Assembly: GCA_027382625.1 (NCBI GenBank)
Contig: JAJKFJ010024085.1
Span: 1 to 20,580, forward strand
Reading direction: 5' to 3'
Length of the DNA stretch: 20,580 nt
Source: Tetmemena sp. SeJ-2015
Taxonomy: Eukaryota; Ciliophora; Spirotrichea; Sporadotrichida; Oxytrichidae
Shown: positions 18,798 through 20,580 of the stretch, piece by piece
Numbering within the stretch: position 1 is the first letter of the stretch
Layout: each line of letters begins with the position of its first letter
Notes under the pieces: generated by a model
Seen by the model: the letters and a program-made list of their open reading frames with translations, nothing else
The model's database searches: none
Told to the model about the DNA's origin: nothing
Translations under genes and position numbers: made by a program

Positions 18798-20187
18798 ATG
18801 TAAGACCAGCGGGACTGGCTAGAATTCTCCTCAGAGGAGAAATAATCCCTAGCCAATTTAGGTCTACTCCACATCAGAGGCGGTATCTTTAGACCACCCT
18901 TGAGGGCTTTATTGGAGGAATGCGAGCAGGAGCACCATCGAATTAACCAACTCGAGAAGACCTTGCGGCCGAGGTTGAAGATAGCTCAGGCGATGAAGGG
19001 GACGGCGAGGTCTGCCTCACCTCGGGCCTCATCATAGTTGGCGACGGGTCTGGCCCTCCGAAACCCTTACAATCATTGATGCAGTCCACTCTCGGAAAGG
19101 AGACGGACCGGGCAAGAGCTCGCCTGCAATTAAAGGCCTTCCCGATGTAAATCCTCGACCCTCGGCGTCAGCTCGAGTGCTCTGAGGCAGGAAACGCTGA
19201 GCTTGGCCTCCTCAATTCATCGTAGATAGCAGAGTTGCGGGCATTATCGCAGCAACTGCGGCCACAACTATCCCTGCTTGATGGGCCAGGAAGGAGCGAA
19301 TCGCCCATTATGCTGGGTGGGGAGAAGGAGGCCCTCACGGTCTGCATGCCCTCATTGCCATCTTGGATATCTAAGCGAGTAAGTTGAGGCCTCTATTTTT
19401 ATCAGTGCTGAAGCCTGTCTTGTAGGTGCGTCGAGATCAAGTGAAGATCACGAGGATCAATCACCAGAGAGCGGAGCTGAGAGAGCGCATCAGGCATCTG
19501 CGAGAGAAGGAGCGCTGCTCGAAGACGTCGTTGATAATTCGGTTCGGCCTCAAGCGTGCCGCCCTTGAAATGCTACTCAGCAGCAAGGACTGCGCAGACC
19601 CACGGATCAGCGCCTCCGCTGCTAACGGGCTAAGAGGTAGTGAGGCCCTGCTTATGCGAGCTGTCACGAGGAGACTCTCGGAGAAGGAGCCGATAGTCTC
19701 TGCTCGAGTCCTGAGATAATAGCTGTAGGGTGTGCTTGGCCAGGGAGTCTCGATTCCCCGACTGCGGAGGATGCTGAAGCGCAGCCTAGGGTTATCATTC
19801 AAGAAGGTCTATACTCTGGACGTAAGGACAAACACTTCGGCGTGTCTACTTTAGCGGCAGCTCGCAGCATCTTATTTCATACGTGCTCTCAGCGAGCAGC
19901 GCCTCTTCATCAACATTGATGAGAGCTCTTTGAATAAGCAGTCATACTAGCGCAAGGGGCGGAGCGTCTCTGGAACATGCTGTTATAGCGACAGTCTCCA
20001 GCGTGTATATGGTTTAAGTTTGGTAGCTGCCTCGTTCAGCGATGGGCGCCTGGCTTACGCCATCCACTCTGACCGCAACAATTCGCTCACTATCAAGAAT
20101 TTTATCCTCGAACTGGTAGCATACCTGGACCAGGAGGGCCTCGATTGGAGAGCCACCACAATAAAACTCCAAAAGCACATAATATGA
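18798..20187 (+). CDS. Tc1/mariner-type DDE transposase, 3' truncated
   Basis: ATG 18798 after the AT-rich promoter starts MQDQRDWLEFSSEEK and an acidic, helical N-terminus (LEECEQEHHRINQLEK). The reading then passes to another frame (IIVGDGSGPPKPLQSL, LSQQLRPQLSLLDG, SLPSWISKR); the join, an intron or a one-step frame change between about 18850 and 19079, is not resolved. A 47-nt intron (19379-19425) leads in frame to RRDQVKITRINHQRAEL, a helix-turn-helix part (VLRQQLQGVLGQGVSIPRL, in which TAA-TAG-CTG-TAG reads QQLQ) and LFINIDESSLN, the first catalytic Asp at 19918-19920. SDGRLAYAIHSDRN and then LELVAYLDQEGLDWRATT bring the sequence to the point where transposases of the IS630/Tc1 class show their second Asp, but the coding sequence breaks at about 20165 and ends at TGA 20185-20187 in the repeat. 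Second Asp and final Glu are absent, so it cannot be active. Confidence 0.75.
19379..19425 (+). other. Intron in the transposase gene, 47 nt
   Basis: GTAAGTTGAGG...CTTGTAG. It contains an in-frame TGA directly after the donor. Removal joins codon CGA (19376-19378) to GTG (19426) in phase 0, giving ISKR-VRRDQ. Confidence 0.7.
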
Positions 20188-20250
20188 TAAGAAAATGAAA
20201 ATAAGTTGTGTATAATTAATTAATTTCTTTATTAATACTTATAATCATGC
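20177..20250 (+). repeat. 74-bp repeat, right copy (inverted partner at 5420-5489)
   Basis: Begins ACATAATATGATAAG and ends TACTTATAATCATGC, matching the reverse complement of 5420-5489. It replaces the missing 3' part of the transposase and provides its TGA. On its other side lies the 3' end of a kinase reading frame on the opposite strand. Confidence 0.85.
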
Positions 20251-20260
20251 TAAATTTAAC

Positions 20261-20580
20261 CCTAAACAGGCAATCTAAAGTCTTCTAGGAAGGTGACTTT
20301 GACGTCTGTCTCATATTCTCTGAATTTTTTACCTTTAAGTGCTTCCTCTATCTCAGATAGCTGAGTGTTAGGTTTCATAGGTTGCTTGATTATTACTTTG
20401 TTTACTGACTTTTTCAAAGGTTCTGATACCTTGTCTATCTTACAATGTCTTGCTGCGAATTATATTGCATCATCTTCACTTTCACACTAGTAGTATTCCT
20501 CTGGTTTCATATCGCATTCAAGTATGATTGCAACTATAGACCAAATGTCCCACTGCACTGAACCGTTGAGCCAAGTCTGT
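20261..20580 (-). CDS. Protein kinase C-lobe, 5' part outside the window
   Basis: From the window edge the minus strand reads WLNGSVQWDIWSIVAIILE, kinase subdomain IX: Asp-x-Trp-Ser as in D-(I/V)-W-S-(L/V)-G, although the usual Gly is replaced (SIVAII). Then come acidic and charged residues (CESEDDAIQFAARH), a stretch KVSEPLKKSVNKVIIKQP, and LSEIEEALKGKKFREYETD with a tail ending FLEDFRLP. Gln is twice TAG or TAA. Coding character fades at about 20261, next to the 74-bp repeat, without a TGA; the frame would stay open into the antisense of the transposase. The loop with DFG and APE must lie beyond the window. It could be a macronuclear-destined segment of a kinase gene, or part of the kinase-bearing protein reported for TBE elements. 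Confidence 0.62.

Larger units (their letters stand above)
15595..20176. mobile_element. TBE-like DNA transposon, right end missing
   Basis: A block of about 4.6 kb with roughly even base composition inside AT-rich DNA. Its left edge is a perfect C4A4 repeat at 15595-15611, and it carries a Tc1/mariner-type DDE transposase gene. Telomere-bearing elements (TBE) of Oxytricha are about 4 kb, end in C4A4 repeats and encode a DDE transposase plus two other proteins; gene count, size and terminus agree. Here the genes are separated by short AT-rich spacers (15949-16000, 17801-17867, 18694-18797). The right side stops inside the transposase at about 20165-20176, where the AT-rich 74-bp repeat begins; no second C4A4 end is found. 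The element is therefore truncated or rearranged. Confidence 0.72.

Noticed and set aside
19200..19378. Cys/His-rich frame (CGHYRSNCGH, CPHCH) as a zinc finger in front of the transposase
   Set aside because: This frame does not continue through the 47-nt intron into the transposase exon (it meets TGA), while the neighbouring frame does.
1..20580. Euplotes as the source (TA-bounded elements, frequent frame changes)
   Set aside because: Euplotes stops at TAA/TAG and reads TGA as Cys; here TAA/TAG are Gln and TGA ends frames. Programmed +1 frameshifting as in Euplotes was therefore not adopted for the LRR genes.
1..20580. tRNA, rRNA, CRISPR or bacterial operon features
   Set aside because: No cloverleaf, rRNA core or spaced direct-repeat array was seen, and introns and the code argue for a ciliate nucleus.

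Overview
The window reads as germline (micronuclear) DNA of a hypotrich ciliate of the Oxytricha/Stylonychia type. Three observations support this. First, protein-like frames on both strands run straight through TAA and TAG, which fall where Gln fits, and end only at TGA; standard-code ORFs are therefore short and mostly misleading. Second, a 17-bp C4A4 telomere-type repeat lies inside the contig at 15595-15611, at the edge of a GC-rich transposon-like block, as in the telomere-bearing elements (TBE) of Oxytricha. Third, very short introns (27, 32 and 47 nt) with GTAAR donors and TAG acceptors restore frames. Identification rests on motif reading only; no search was run.

Layout. 1-2.2 kb is AT-rich and gene-free apart from two ~495-bp MITE-like elements with long terminal inverted repeats and TA duplications. 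2.9-4.7 kb holds a small unknown ORF (+) and pieces of a surface-type protein (-): a cadherin-like domain followed by Cys-rich repeats, cut up by AT-rich DNA. 4.9-5.4 kb is a GC-richer ORF (-) with a transposase-like N-terminal flavour, starting inside a 70-bp repeat whose inverted partner lies at 20.2 kb. 5.5-15.3 kb is dominated by three members of a leucine-rich-repeat-like family: LRR-A (-, 8284-5479), LRR-B (+, 8941-11525) and LRR-C (-, 15276-11661). A and B diverge from a 656-bp spacer; B and C converge. All three switch frame several times between long TGA-free blocks, so they are decaying, interrupted by short excised segments or introns, or carry indel errors. A short protein-kinase catalytic-loop fragment (+) sits at 15.4-15.5 kb.

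15.6-20.18 kb is a TBE-like element about 50% GC: C4A4 end, a small ORF (-), a broken or multi-exon gene (-), two overlapping small ORFs with introns (-), then, across a 104-bp AT-rich divergent promoter, an intron-containing DDE (Tc1/mariner/IS630-type) transposase (+). The transposase is cut off just before its second catalytic Asp, exactly where the 74-bp copy of the repeat begins, and no right-hand C4A4 end exists. The window ends in the C-lobe of a protein kinase on the opposite strand (20261-20580).

Together this is a germline-limited neighbourhood of transposons, MITEs and a repeated LRR family, with fragments that could be macronuclear-destined segments of a kinase gene and of a surface-protein gene.
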